From assembly GCF_024172095.1 (NCBI RefSeq), contig NZ_JAMZDX010000005.1, forward strand, positions 1 to 64,000: a stretch of 64,000 bases of DNA, in the 5' to 3' direction. The position numbers were made by a program, and so were the translations under genes. Below, one piece after another: positions 50,768 to 59,639 of the stretch (the first letter of the stretch is position 1; each line of letters opens with the position of its first letter). Under the pieces are notes generated by a model. The model saw nothing but the letters and a program-made list of their open reading frames with translations. It was not told the DNA's origin and ran no database searches. The DNA is from Kitasatospora cinereorecta. Its GTDB lineage: Bacteria > Actinomycetota > Actinomycetes > Streptomycetales > Streptomycetaceae.

Positions 50768-51793
50768 GTGAACCGAACCCCTGACAGCGCCACCGGCCCC
50801 CTGCGCCGGATGTGCTGGATCTTCCCCGACCGGGAGTCCACCCGGACGGCCGCGATGTGGCGGCACTACTTCTGGGACCTCTACGCGGAGATCGCCGAGG
50901 AGCTGGGGATGAGCTGGACCCGGCACTCCCCCGACGCGGTGACCGTCGACGGCACGGTCCGCGGCAATCCGCGGATCTACGTGGACGACGAGCTCGTCAC
51001 CCCGCAGGACACCCTGTTCATCACCGCGCTGTACTCGCTGCCGTACCAGTCGATGGACATCTTCAACCAGTACGCGCTCACCGCGGTCCTCGACCGGGCC
51101 GGGTTCTACCTGCCGTTCCCGGCCGAGGCGTCGCTGATCGGCAACGACAAGCTGGCGACCCTGCTCCACCTGGACGGCTCGCCGGTGCCGCCGATCCCGT
51201 CGGTGCGGATCGGCAGCGGCCGCGACGTCGGCAAGCACCTGTACGAGGTGGCGCTGGGGAACATGAGCTACCCGGCGATCGTCAAGCCGGCCGGCTGGTG
51301 CGGCGGCGGCGGGATCAACCTGGCCCGCAGCGCCGAGGACGTCCGCGGCCTGGCCAGCCTGGCGCAGGGCGGCGACACCACCCTGGTGGTCCAGCCGTAC
51401 CTGGGCGACGGCACGGTGGACTACCGGGTGTACGTGATCGACGGGAAGCCGTACGCGGTGCTCAAGCGCACCCCGGAGGCCGGTTCGCCGGTCGCCAACG
51501 CCAGCCGTGGCGGCACCATGGAGTTCGGCGCCATTCCGGACGAACTGGCGGACGCCACGGCGTACTTCGCCGAGCGGCTGGACCTGCCGTTCTTCTGCGT
51601 GGACTTCCTCCACGACGGGGAGCGGTTCTGGTTCTCCGAGTTGGAGCCGGACGGGGTGATCGCCCCGGACTTCGAGGACCCCGACCGGTCCGTCCAGCGG
51701 GACATCACCCGGGCCCGCTTCACCGCCTACCGCGACGCCCACGCCAAGTGGCTGGCCAACCGCGCCGCGACGACCGGAACGGAGGCCCCGTGA
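50768..51793 (+). CDS. ATP-grasp ligase (RimK/glutathione-synthetase-like)
   Basis: A 341-residue ATP-grasp enzyme. The start is the second GTG (50768), which has GAGGA seven bases upstream; the GTG at 50756 is less likely. The nucleotide-binding lysine and Gly-rich loop appear as Ile-Val-Lys-Pro-Ala-Gly-Trp-Cys-Gly-Gly-Gly-Gly near residue 170, and a Glu-Leu-Glu-Pro-Asp metal site near 295. ATP-grasp ligases join a carboxylate (via acyl-phosphate) to an amine. With no condensation domain in this block, it is the best candidate for the amide- or peptide-bond-forming step. Which amine and acid are joined is not known. Confidence 0.85.
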   Translation: MNRTPDSATGPLRRMCWIFPDRESTRTAAMWRHYFWDLYAEIAEELGMSWTRHSPDAVTVDGTVRGNPRIYVDDELVTPQDTLFITALYSLPYQSMDIFNQYALTAVLDRAGFYLPFPAEASLIGNDKLATLLHLDGSPVPPIPSVRIGSGRDVGKHLYEVALGNMSYPAIVKPAGWCGGGGINLARSAEDVRGLASLAQGGDTTLVVQPYLGDGTVDYRVYVIDGKPYAVLKRTPEAGSPVANASRGGTMEFGAIPDELADATAYFAERLDLPFFCVDFLHDGERFWFSELEPDGVIAPDFEDPDRSVQRDITRARFTAYRDAHAKWLANRAATTGTEAP

Positions 51794-53013
51794 CCGACTT
51801 CTCGCTCCCCGCGCAGGACGCCGAGCCGCGCCTGCACGTCGCCCGCAGCAACCTGGAACGGCTGCTGACCGTACCGGAGTTGGCTCCGCGCTACGCCGGC
51901 GCCCAGGCGCCGGACACGCTGGCCGCGCTGGCCGCGCTGCCCCCGCTGATGAAGGACGACCTCAACGTCGCCCTCGCCCACCTGGAGCCCAGGGCCGAGC
52001 ACGGCGCGACCTGGCTGTTCCAGAGCGGCGGCTCCACCGGCGCGCCCAAGGTCGGCTACGCCCCGACCGGCTTCTACATGGCCGGGGTGGCCGCCCACTG
52101 GCAGCCGCTGGACCGCACCGACGTGTTCGTCAACGCCTGGGGCGCAGGACGGATGTGGGGCGCGCACTTCCTGGTCGCCGCGCTCGCCGACCTGTCCGGC
52201 TGCCAGGTGATCGCGCTCGGCTCGGTCGCCCGCGACGAGTACGCCGACTGGCTCTCCTTCTTCGCCGACCGCGAGGTCACCGCGATCGGCGGCACGCCCA
52301 GCGTGCTGCGGCTGTGGTTCGCCCACGCGCGGGCGGCCGGGGTGACCCTGCCGGCGCTGCGCAAGGTGCTCTGGCTCGGCGAGGCCTGGCAGCCCCAACT
52401 GGAGGAGGACATGGCCGTGGTGGCGCCCGGGGCGCGCCGCTGGGGCATGTTCGGCTCCACCGAGACCTGGGTGGTCGGCACCAACACCCCCGACTGCCCG
52501 GCCGACCGGTTCCACACCCTGCCCGAGCAGTTGGTGCACGTCGGCGAGGACGAACTGCTGGACTTCACCACGCTCGACCCCGAGATGCTCAACCCGGTGC
52601 TGCGCTACCGCACCGGCGACGCCGGCCGGATCACCGACTGCCCGTGCGGGCGGCCCGGCCGGGTCATGCAGGTGCTCGGGCGGCGCGACAGCGTGGTCCA
52701 GGTCCGCGGCCTCGGGCTGCACGTGGACGAGTTGATCGAGCGGGTCGAGCGCGAGGCCGGCGTCGCCCGGGCGCAGGTGGTGATCACCGAGAAGCAGGGC
52801 CGGGTGAGCGGCGTGGACGTGCTGCTGCTCACCGACCCAGCGGTGGACGTGGACACCGAGCGGGTCCGCAAGGACCTGTTCTCCGCCACCTTCACCCTCT
52901 CCACCGCCTTCCTGCACGATCCGGAGTCCTTCCGCGTCCGCGCGGTCGGCGCGCTGATCAGCAACGACCGCACCGGCAAGACCGCCAACTTCGTCGTCCG
53001 GGAGGAGTCGTGA
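51790..53013 (+). CDS. PaaK-like acyl-AMP ligase (first)
   Basis: A 407-residue protein of the phenylacetate-CoA ligase/LuxE-like branch. Its ATP loop is Gln-Ser-Gly-Gly-Ser-Thr-Gly-Ala-Pro-Lys near residue 78. The A5-like region has Phe-Gly-Ser-Thr-Glu near 222, the A7-like Tyr-Arg-Thr-Gly-Asp is near 275, and a Cys-Pro-Cys-Gly-Arg motif follows at about 283, a family feature. It is short for a CoA ligase, as usual for PaaK relatives. The GTG start overlaps the ATP-grasp stop. It probably activates an acid as an adenylate for transfer to an amine, thiol or carrier. The same block has a second divergent PaaK-like gene (55189). Confidence 0.82.
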   Translation: MTDFSLPAQDAEPRLHVARSNLERLLTVPELAPRYAGAQAPDTLAALAALPPLMKDDLNVALAHLEPRAEHGATWLFQSGGSTGAPKVGYAPTGFYMAGVAAHWQPLDRTDVFVNAWGAGRMWGAHFLVAALADLSGCQVIALGSVARDEYADWLSFFADREVTAIGGTPSVLRLWFAHARAAGVTLPALRKVLWLGEAWQPQLEEDMAVVAPGARRWGMFGSTETWVVGTNTPDCPADRFHTLPEQLVHVGEDELLDFTTLDPEMLNPVLRYRTGDAGRITDCPCGRPGRVMQVLGRRDSVVQVRGLGLHVDELIERVEREAGVARAQVVITEKQGRVSGVDVLLLTDPAVDVDTERVRKDLFSATFTLSTAFLHDPESFRVRAVGALISNDRTGKTANFVVREES

Positions 53014-54308
53014 AGCTTCGCCTGCCCGAGTCGCTCGGGCGCGGGTTCAACCTGTTCTGGGCCGGACAGACGGTCAGCTCGGTGGGCGACAAGGTCACCG
53101 TGTTCGTCGTCCCGACCCTGATGATCTTCGCGCTGCACGCCAGTGCGCTGCAGGTCGGTGTGGTGGCGATGGCCCAGTACCTGGGCATCCCGCTGCTCGG
53201 CCCGGTGGCCGGCGTGCTGGTCGACCGCTGGGACAAGCGCTGGACGATGCTGGTCTGCGACCTGGTCCGGCTGGTCGCGGTCGCGGTGATCCCGGTCGCG
53301 TACTGGCTGGACGTGCTCTCCACCCCGCTGCTGTTCGCCTGCGTCGCGGTGGTCAGCGGCGCGACCATCTTCTTCAACGTCGGCTACCTGGTCGCCGTCC
53401 CCGCCGTGGTGCCCGAGGAGCGGCTGGTCCGCGCCTACTCCCGGCTGGAGGGCAGCGGTTCGGTCTCCGAGGTGGCCGGCCCGTCCATCGCGGCCGGCCT
53501 GTACAGCGCGTTCGGCGTGGCCGCGCTGCTGGTGGACGCCGCCAGCTACCTGGTCTCGGCCGCCTGCTTCCGCTCCATGCGGCCGTGGGGCGAGAAGACC
53601 GTGGTCTCCGGCTCGGTCTGGCAGCGGCTGACCCTCGGCTTCCGGCTGAACTGGAACGACCCGGTACTGCGCCGGGTGGTGATCGCCGCGGTCACCCTCA
53701 ACAGCGGCGGGCCGATCTTCGTCACCGTGCTGCCCGTCCTCGCCTACCGCGGACTCGGCGTCTCGGTCGGCGTGTTCGGCGCCGCCATGTCGGTCGCCGC
53801 CGTCGGCGCGCTGGTCGGCGCCGTCGTCGCGCCGAGGATCAGCGAGCGGTTCGGCCTCGGCCGGACCCTGGCCTGGGCGCTGCTGCTGCACTGCCTGGTC
53901 GGCCTCGGCGTGCTGGCCGCCCCCGCCCTACCGGCCGGACTGGTGATCGCGGTGACCATGGGCTGCTACGGCTTCTTCATGTCCTGCATCAACGTGTGCA
54001 GCGCGCCCACCCGGCAGTCCCGGATGTCCGCCCGGAACCAGGGCGTGATGCACGCCGCCTTCCGCACCGTCACCTGGGGCGTCATCCCGCTCGCCGCCCT
54101 GGTCGGCGGCCTGGCGGTCTCGCTGCTCACCCACCCGCTGGGCATCCTGGACGCGGCCCGGGTGGTGATGGCCGGCGGCACGCTGCTGGCGGCCTGCTCC
54201 TTCGTCCCGGCGCTGCGCATCCAGTCGCTGCTGGACGCCGACCGGCCCGTGGCGGAGGCCGAGACGGCGACCGGTCCCGAGACGGCCCTCGCGGACAGCA
54301 CGTCATGA
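53010..54308 (+). CDS. MFS transporter, probable product exporter
   Basis: A 432-residue MFS_3-type transporter with about 12 hydrophobic segments and the Asp-Arg-Trp-Asp-Lys-Arg loop after helix 2. The GTG start follows GGAGGAG by three bases and overlaps the PaaK-like stop. It resembles, but is not a close copy of, the MFS encoded at 754-1995. Its place in the middle of the block, translationally coupled on both sides, suggests it exports the product of this block or gives self-protection. Confidence 0.9.
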   Translation: MKLRLPESLGRGFNLFWAGQTVSSVGDKVTVFVVPTLMIFALHASALQVGVVAMAQYLGIPLLGPVAGVLVDRWDKRWTMLVCDLVRLVAVAVIPVAYWLDVLSTPLLFACVAVVSGATIFFNVGYLVAVPAVVPEERLVRAYSRLEGSGSVSEVAGPSIAAGLYSAFGVAALLVDAASYLVSAACFRSMRPWGEKTVVSGSVWQRLTLGFRLNWNDPVLRRVVIAAVTLNSGGPIFVTVLPVLAYRGLGVSVGVFGAAMSVAAVGALVGAVVAPRISERFGLGRTLAWALLLHCLVGLGVLAAPALPAGLVIAVTMGCYGFFMSCINVCSAPTRQSRMSARNQGVMHAAFRTVTWGVIPLAALVGGLAVSLLTHPLGILDAARVVMAGGTLLAACSFVPALRIQSLLDADRPVAEAETATGPETALADSTS

Positions 54309-55180
54309 CCGCCGACCGCAGGACCGTGCTGATCACCGGGACCTCCTCGGGCATCGGCCTGGCCACCGCCGTGGCCGCCGCCCGGGCCGGCTTCACCACC
54401 GTCGCCACCCTGCGCGAGCCCGCCCGCGCCGACGCGCTGCTCGCCGCCGCCGAGGAAGCCGGCGTCACCGTGGACGTCCGCCGCCTCGACGTCACCGACG
54501 CCGACTCCGTCGAGGAGTGCGTGGCCGGCGTGCGGGACACGTACGGGCGGCTGGACGCGGTGGTCAACAACGCCGGGATCTCCAACTTCGACCCGACGCT
54601 GGAGATGTCCACCATGGCGGCGCTGCGCGCCAACCTGGAGGTGAACTTCTTCGGCGTCATCGCGGTCAGCCGGGCGGCGATGCCGCTGCTGCGGGAGGCC
54701 CGCGGACGGCTGCTGACCGTCGGCAGCGTGCACGGGCTGGTCGGCCAGCCCTTCAACGAGGCCTACAGCGCGGCCAAGTTCGCGGTCGAGGGCTTCATGG
54801 AGAGCCTCGCCCCGGTCGCCGCCGCGCACGGGGTGTCGGTGTCCGTACTGGTCCCCGGCTTCGTGCCGGACACCTCCTTCGGGGTGTTCCCCGACATCGA
54901 CCGCACCACCATCCACGCCGCCTCCGGCCCGTACGCCGACACCTTCGCCGACTACCTGGCCTGGGTCGGCGGCCAGGGCTGGGAGGCCGCCGGACAGCTC
55001 TCGCACGAGGTCGCCGAGGTCGTGGTACGCACCCTGACCGAGGAGCGGCCGGCGTTCCGGATCCCCACCAACGCCTGGGCCGCCGACTACCTCGCGCACA
55101 AGCTCGCCGACCCCGACGGCTCCACCGTCCAGACCCTCGCCCGGACCTGGATCGGGCAGCCGGACCCCCTGAACAGCTAG
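54305..55180 (+). CDS. Short-chain dehydrogenase/reductase
   Basis: A 291-residue classical SDR. The cofactor motif is Thr-Gly-Thr-Ser-Ser-Gly-Ile-Gly from residue 11, Asn-Asn-Ala-Gly is near 88, the catalytic Ser in Val-Gly-Ser-Val-His near 140 and Tyr/Lys in Tyr-Ser-Ala-Ala-Lys near 157. Arg in Ala-Thr-Leu-Arg-Glu after beta-2 hints at NADP(H). It starts at ATG overlapping the MFS stop. It probably reduces a ketone or imine intermediate, or oxidises an alcohol, in the pathway; amine oxidase followed by SDR would be a logical redox pair. Confidence 0.9.
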   Translation: MTADRRTVLITGTSSGIGLATAVAAARAGFTTVATLREPARADALLAAAEEAGVTVDVRRLDVTDADSVEECVAGVRDTYGRLDAVVNNAGISNFDPTLEMSTMAALRANLEVNFFGVIAVSRAAMPLLREARGRLLTVGSVHGLVGQPFNEAYSAAKFAVEGFMESLAPVAAAHGVSVSVLVPGFVPDTSFGVFPDIDRTTIHAASGPYADTFADYLAWVGGQGWEAAGQLSHEVAEVVVRTLTEERPAFRIPTNAWAADYLAHKLADPDGSTVQTLARTWIGQPDPLNS

Positions 55181-55188
55181 GAGAAGCA

Positions 55189-56445
55189 GTGCCCGCCAAA
55201 CCCCTGCAGGAGCTGGTCGACTTCGCCCGCCGCAACTCCCCGTTCTACGCGGAGCTGTACCGGGACGTGCCGCAGACCGTCTCGCACATCACCGAGCTCC
55301 CGGTCATCGACCAGGGCGCGTTCTGGGCCGCCAACACCTGGCCGGACAACCGGCTGCTGACCGGCCCGCTGAACGACGCCGGCGTCTACAAGACCGGCGG
55401 CACCACCGGTGTGCCCAAGTTCTCCCCGTGGTCGCGCACCGAGCACGCCGACTCGGTGACCGCCTTCGGCGCCGGCATGGTGCAGGCCGGCCTCAAGTCC
55501 GGCCACCGGGTGGCCAACCTGTTCTGCGCCGGCGAACTCTACGGCGGATTCCTCTACATCGAGAACGCCCTGCACCACGCGCCGGTGGAGAACGTCCGGC
55601 TGCCCGTCGGCTGCGCCGCGCCCAACGAGTACATCGCCGACCTGATCACCGGCTTCGGCGTGCACGTCCTCGCGGGCGAGCCGATGAAGCTCAGCGCGGT
55701 CGCCGAGTGCCTGGTCCAGCGCGGCGAGGCGGCCGACACCGTGGAACTGCTGCTGTTCGGCGGCGACCTGCTCTTCGACGACCTGCGGCCGATCCTCGCC
55801 CGGGCCTTCCCGAAGGCCGCGATCTCCTCGGTCGGCTACGCCTCGATCGACGCCGGCCTGGTCGGCGCCCCGGTGCCCGGCGACGACGTACGGATCCACG
55901 AGGCCTTCCCCAACCGCACCTGGGTCGAGCTGCTCGACGACGTGACCGGCGAGCCGATCACAGCCGCGGGCGTGCCCGGCCGGGTGGTGGTCACCAACCT
56001 GTTCCGCACCCTGATGCCGATCCTGCGCTACCCGACCGGCGACCGGGCCGAGTGGGTCGACCCCGACAAGCAGCGGTTCCGCCTGGTCGGCCGCTCCGAC
56101 GAGGGCGCCCGGGTGGGCACCGTCGCCATGCCCACCGAGGAGATCCGGGCCGTCCTGCTCGCCGCCGACCCCGAGCAGTACATCTCCGGCATGCAGCTGG
56201 TCCAGCGCCGCTGGAACGGCCGCGACGGGCTGATCATCCGCCTCGGCTGCACCGAGCAGCCGCCGGCCGAACTGAGCGAGCGCCTGGTCGAGGCGGTGTA
56301 CACGGCCCGCCCGCTCTACCCGGCCGAGGTCGAGTCCGGCGCCATCCACCACCTCACCGTCGAGTGGGTGCCGCGCTCCGGGCTGGTCACCAACCCGCGC
56401 ACCGGCAAGCTCCAGCAGGTGGTCGACGAGCGGCCGCCCGCGTAG
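55189..56445 (+). CDS. PaaK-like acyl-AMP ligase (second)
   Basis: A 418-residue PaaK relative, divergent from the one encoded at 51790. Its ATP loop is Thr-Gly-Gly-Thr-Thr-Gly-Val-Pro-Lys near residue 70, the A7-like motif Tyr-Pro-Thr-Gly-Asp is near 285, and the C-terminal lysine lies in Arg-Thr-Gly-Lys near 407. The N-terminus has the family's Arg-Asn-Ser-Pro-Phe-Tyr pattern. It lacks the Cys-x-Cys-Gly motif of the first paralogue. The GTG start at 55189 has AGGAG six bases upstream. Last gene of the block, ended by a strong hairpin. Likely activates another acid building block; which one is unknown. Confidence 0.8.
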   Translation: MPAKPLQELVDFARRNSPFYAELYRDVPQTVSHITELPVIDQGAFWAANTWPDNRLLTGPLNDAGVYKTGGTTGVPKFSPWSRTEHADSVTAFGAGMVQAGLKSGHRVANLFCAGELYGGFLYIENALHHAPVENVRLPVGCAAPNEYIADLITGFGVHVLAGEPMKLSAVAECLVQRGEAADTVELLLFGGDLLFDDLRPILARAFPKAAISSVGYASIDAGLVGAPVPGDDVRIHEAFPNRTWVELLDDVTGEPITAAGVPGRVVVTNLFRTLMPILRYPTGDRAEWVDPDKQRFRLVGRSDEGARVGTVAMPTEEIRAVLLAADPEQYISGMQLVQRRWNGRDGLIIRLGCTEQPPAELSERLVEAVYTARPLYPAEVESGAIHHLTVEWVPRSGLVTNPRTGKLQQVVDERPPA

Positions 56446-56465
56446 CCGGCGCGCCGGAACGGCGA

Positions 56466-56497
56466 GGGGGCCGGGCGGATCGCACCGCCCGGCCCCC
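56466..56497. terminator. Perfect 13-bp hairpin at the end of the right block
   Basis: GGGGGCCGGGCGG (56466-56478) and its exact reverse complement (56485-56497) flank an ATCGCA loop. It lies between the stop codons of the convergent PaaK-like gene (56445) and PaaI-like gene (56511), so it can serve both directions and marks the right boundary of the block. Confidence 0.7.
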
Positions 56498-56510
56498 TGC
56501 CGCACATCCG

Positions 56511-56954
56511 TCATTCGCCGCCGCTGTGCGACTTTCCGGCGAGAATCACGCTGTGCCCGCGGAATTCCGCCACCACTCGCCCGGACGTATGCCGGACGGT
56601 CACGTCGTAAATTCCGGTGCGCCCGGAACGCGTCCGCTCGTCCGCCTCCGCCACCAGTTCGTCACCGACCGCGGCCGGGCTCAGAAAGGTCACCTGCGCC
56701 GCCTGCGCGACGGTGACCGGGCCGTAGCTGTTGCAGGCGTACGAGAAAGCCGCGTCGGCGAGCAGGAAGAGGAAGCCGCCGTGCGCCATTCCGTGGCCGT
56801 TCACCATGGTGTCGGCCACCGTCATCCGCATCACCGCGCGGCCCGCGGACACCTCCTCGAGGGCGATCCCCAGCGACCGGCAGGTGCGGTCCCGTTCGTA
56901 CAGCGCGGAAATCCTGGAATTCCCCGCGACGACCGCTCCGATATCCGTCCCCAT
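56511..56954 (-). CDS. paaI: PaaI-type hotdog thioesterase
   Basis: A 147-residue hotdog-fold thioesterase. The signature Gly-His-Gly-Met-Ala-His-Gly-Gly-Phe-Leu-Phe-Leu-Leu-Ala-Asp is near residue 51; in PaaI the Asn/His-Gly region and the Asp carry out hydrolysis of phenylacetyl-type CoA esters. The ATG at 56954 follows AGGAC by a short spacer; a longer start at 57005 adds an unlikely N-terminus. It faces the PaaK-like genes tail-to-tail, so it may hydrolyse stalled CoA or carrier thioesters from that block, or be an ordinary phenylacetate-pathway enzyme. Confidence 0.88.
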   Translation of the reverse strand: MGTDIGAVVAGNSRISALYERDRTCRSLGIALEEVSAGRAVMRMTVADTMVNGHGMAHGGFLFLLADAAFSYACNSYGPVTVAQAAQVTFLSPAAVGDELVAEADERTRSGRTGIYDVTVRHTSGRVVAEFRGHSVILAGKSHSGGE

Positions 56955-57481
56955 AATGTCCTGTTTCCCCCGGGATCCATGTGAAAACACCGGCGATCCG
57001 TACACCCGAGTGCACCTGAATTACATCGAGCGCCGCCACCGCCTGTCAACGGGCCGCCGCATTCCATGTCACCGATTTCGGCGAGGCGGCGCTCCGGTTC
57101 CACCCCGTCCGGAGCCGTCCGAGGGCGTCCGCCGGCGGTGCGGAGGGGAACTGGCAAGTGGTGGCGTCGTCCAGCTGTGTCGCCACCCGGGACCTGGGCG
57201 TACGGCCCGACCACGTACGGCGGCCTGTCCGGCTGGTAGGCCGGGCCGGCGATCTCCTCCACCGCCACGTGGTCGGTGCCCGAGCGCGGCCGGCGGATCC
57301 GGATCCGCCCGGCGGGGGCCAGCACGCGGGCGGCCGGGGCCACGAAGACGGCGACCCGGTGCCGGTCCGGGTCGGTCACGTCCCAGGTGAAACCGATGCG
57401 TACCCTACACATCCCCTGCACAGGGTCAAGGGAGCACCGGCGCAGGGGCGTTGGCCTCGGGAGCTGTGGGATGCTGCCCGG
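56955..57481. other. Gap between PaaI and hypothetical gene
   Basis: About 530 bases without an intact gene. The first 200 bases upstream of paaI probably hold its promoter, though no clear boxes are visible. The right half contains a short minus-strand coding stretch described separately. Confidence 0.5.
57165..57412 (-). pseudogene. Small ORF or truncated gene, well-biased codons then decay
   Basis: From ATG at 57412 the minus strand reads a protein beginning with Arg-Ile-Gly-Phe-Thr-Trp-Asp-Val-Thr-Asp-Pro-Asp, with typical high GC3 for about 83 codons, up to a Gln-Val-Pro-Gly-Gly-Asp-Thr segment. After that the codon bias collapses and the frame stays open to 56831, crossing the start of paaI. 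A normal gene would stop near 57165. The best explanation is loss of the stop by mutation or deletion of the 3' end, but a real longer protein is possible. I do not recognise the family. Confidence 0.4.
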
Positions 57482-58237
57482 ATGACCGGCGACACCTCCC
57501 ACCTCCGTACCGCCCGCCGCGACGACCCGGCCCGGCTGCTGCCGTACCTGGATCCCGCGGCCGAGGGCCTGGCCGAGCCGTCGGTGGCCGACCTGCTGCG
57601 GCTGCGCCGGCTGGTGGCCGACCGGCCGGACCGGGCCGCCCGGCGGAGCGCCGCGGCCGCGCTGCATGGGCACCTCGGACGGGCCGTCACCGCCCGGGCG
57701 GCCGCCCTGGCCGCCGAGCCCGGCCTCCCGCCCGCGCTCCGCACGGCGGCGCGCGCGGTGACCCGGGTCCGGCCCCGGTCGGCGAAGGAGCTCCGGGCGG
57801 TGGACCGGCTGGCGTACGCGTGCGAGGCGGCGGGGCGGGTCGAGGAGGCGCAGCGGGTGGCGTCCGCGCTGCTCGGTGTCCCGTTCGACGGCGACTTCGA
57901 GCTGTGGTCGCCGGTGGAGGGCGCCCTGGCGCTGCTCTGGCTGCACGCCGGGCCGGCGGACCGCCCCGGCCTGCGCGCGGTGCTGGACGTCGACACTCGC
58001 ATCCCCCTGGTGGTCGACGCGGCGCTGGCCCGCCGACTGGACGGGGACCTGCTCCGGGAGGAGCGGATCGAGGCCCTGCTTGCCACCGGCGAGCACCGCG
58101 ACGCCGCCGTGTGGGCGGCCGCGGACGTGCGGGAGCTGACCGTCATGCTGGCCTTCGGCGGCTCCGCCCTCTGGCCGCCCGCCCGGATCGCCGGACGGCG
58201 GGCCGAGCGACTGGCCCAGGTCCGCGACCTGGGGTGA
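57482..58237 (+). CDS. Hypothetical protein, helical repeat-like
   Basis: A 251-residue protein with no membrane segment and a high content of Ala, Arg and Leu, suggesting mostly alpha-helix, perhaps HEAT- or TPR-like. A motif near residue 137 (Phe-Glu-Leu-Trp-Ser-Pro-Val-Glu) stands out. It starts at ATG 57482. I do not recognise the family and context gives no function. Confidence 0.6.
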   Translation: MTGDTSHLRTARRDDPARLLPYLDPAAEGLAEPSVADLLRLRRLVADRPDRAARRSAAAALHGHLGRAVTARAAALAAEPGLPPALRTAARAVTRVRPRSAKELRAVDRLAYACEAAGRVEEAQRVASALLGVPFDGDFELWSPVEGALALLWLHAGPADRPGLRAVLDVDTRIPLVVDAALARRLDGDLLREERIEALLATGEHRDAAVWAAADVRELTVMLAFGGSALWPPARIAGRRAERLAQVRDLG

Positions 58238-58315
58238 CGCGCGGTCCCACACGTGGCCGGAGATCGTCCCGGGGCGCACCATGGCAGCAGGGTGTGGCCA
58301 CGCTGGAGACGGGTG

Positions 58316-58606
58316 ATGGACGAATTCTTCAAGGCGGGCAAGGTCTACCGGCACTACGTGGCCGGCCGGCCCAGCGACCGGGGCGTCTTCGTCGTCGTCT
58401 ACGTCGGACGGGCTCCGCGCGAGTTCGAGCGCCACGACGAGGAGGGCGGCGTCGCCTTCGGCTGGCGGCGCGGGCGCGGCCCGGACGGTGAGGTCCACCC
58501 GATGGGCGCCTACAGCACCCCCGACTTCGGCGGCTGGATCGAGCTCGACGACTCCGAGCTGCTGGACGCCCTCGGCCAGCCCCAGCCCGCCCCCGGGGAG
58601 CAGTGA
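58316..58606 (+). CDS. Hypothetical small protein
   Basis: A 96-residue acidic soluble protein, not recognised. The ATG at 58316 follows GGAGA. It has a central Phe-Val-Val-Val-Tyr-Val strand near residue 25 and a Gly-Gly-Trp-Ile-Glu-Leu-Asp segment near 75, suggestive of a small beta-rich fold. It lies 78 bases after the hypothetical protein gene at 57482 on the same strand and may be co-transcribed. Confidence 0.6.
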   Translation: MDEFFKAGKVYRHYVAGRPSDRGVFVVVYVGRAPREFERHDEEGGVAFGWRRGRGPDGEVHPMGAYSTPDFGGWIELDDSELLDALGQPQPAPGEQ

Positions 58607-58634
58607 GCCCGGGCAGCAGTGAGCCGGGGCGGGC

Positions 58635-59639
58635 TCAGCGCGCCACCGCGTACGAGTCCCCGTAGATGGTCCACCTCAGCGGGGTGGCCAGGGTCAGGTT
58701 CCCGGCCTTCAGGAAGACCTCCTGGATGGTGTCGATCCGGCTGGTGTCCTGCCGGGAGGCGTCGGACTTCATGACCGCCCGCCGGACGCTCAGGAACGCC
58801 TCCAGGTAGGCGGTCTCGTCGCCGCCCTGGGCCGGCGGCTTCGCCTTGGCGAGAGCGGCCGCGCGGATGCCGGCGAAGCTCTTCGGGCCGCTGCCGGGGC
58901 CGTGCATCACCATCGCGTCGTAGTAGGCGAACTGCCCGAGGGCCCGCAGCCCGTCCGCCTTGGCCTGGGCGACCGCCGGGTTGAAGTAGACCCGGTCGCG
59001 CTCGTCGTCCTGGGCGCGCCGGAAGGCCGGGTCCTGGGCGGCGGTGTGCCAGTCCGCGGTGAAGCCGGGATCCAGGCCCTGGTGCGAGTCGCTGCCGTTG
59101 ACCTGCTGCAGCGCGGGCAGGTAGCGCACCAGCGGGTTGTCGGGCTCGAGTGCCTGGTAGTGCTTCACCAGCCGCAGCATGTCGTCGGTGGCGGAGGTGA
59201 AGCCGATGATGCCGCCGGTGTAGCCGCGGCCGTCCTGGATGTCCTCGATGTACGTGTACTGGGCCTTCCAGTCCAGCGAGGAGTTCTCGGCGCTGGAGAC
59301 CAGCTCCTGGGCGATCTCCTTGAGCCGCGGGCTGTCCAGGTCCGGCGAGGCGGGCCGGGTGCTCGACGGTGCGGCGGGGACGCTGCTCGCGGTGGGGGTC
59401 GCCGGCGCGGGTGTCGCCTCGGCGGGGGCGCCCGCTGCGGCGGGGTCGGTGGTGCCCGGATCGGGGTCGGCCGGGCGGCCGGTGCTCGCGGCGGCGTCCG
59501 GTGCGCCGCCGTGCAGCCGGGCCACGCCGACCGCCGCGGTCACGCACCCGGCGACCAGGACGGCCACGACGGCGACCCGTCGTCTGCGTCTGCGCCGGGC
59601 TCTGGCGCGGGCCCGGGCCGCGAGACGTCGATGGCGCAT
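58635..59639 (-). CDS. csn: Chitosanase, glycoside hydrolase family 46
   Basis: A 334-residue secreted enzyme. After a basic N-terminus, a hydrophobic segment (about residues 22-41) and a Pro/Ala/Thr linker, the GH46 domain starts near residue 103. The catalytic acids are Glu118 (Ser-Ser-Ala-Glu-Asn-Ser-Ser) and Asp136 (Asp-Gly-Arg-Gly-Tyr-Thr-Gly), 18 residues apart exactly as Glu22/Asp40 of the Streptomyces N174 chitosanase. The long linker is not present in that enzyme and may anchor or tether it. It hydrolyses chitosan endo-wise. The start is uncertain: an ATG at 59771 would add 44 residues. The hydrophobic N-terminal segment could be a signal peptide or an anchor. Confidence 0.93.
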   Translation of the reverse strand: MRHRRLAARARARARRRRRRRVAVVAVLVAGCVTAAVGVARLHGGAPDAAASTGRPADPDPGTTDPAAAGAPAEATPAPATPTASSVPAAPSSTRPASPDLDSPRLKEIAQELVSSAENSSLDWKAQYTYIEDIQDGRGYTGGIIGFTSATDDMLRLVKHYQALEPDNPLVRYLPALQQVNGSDSHQGLDPGFTADWHTAAQDPAFRRAQDDERDRVYFNPAVAQAKADGLRALGQFAYYDAMVMHGPGSGPKSFAGIRAAALAKAKPPAQGGDETAYLEAFLSVRRAVMKSDASRQDTSRIDTIQEVFLKAGNLTLATPLRWTIYGDSYAVAR

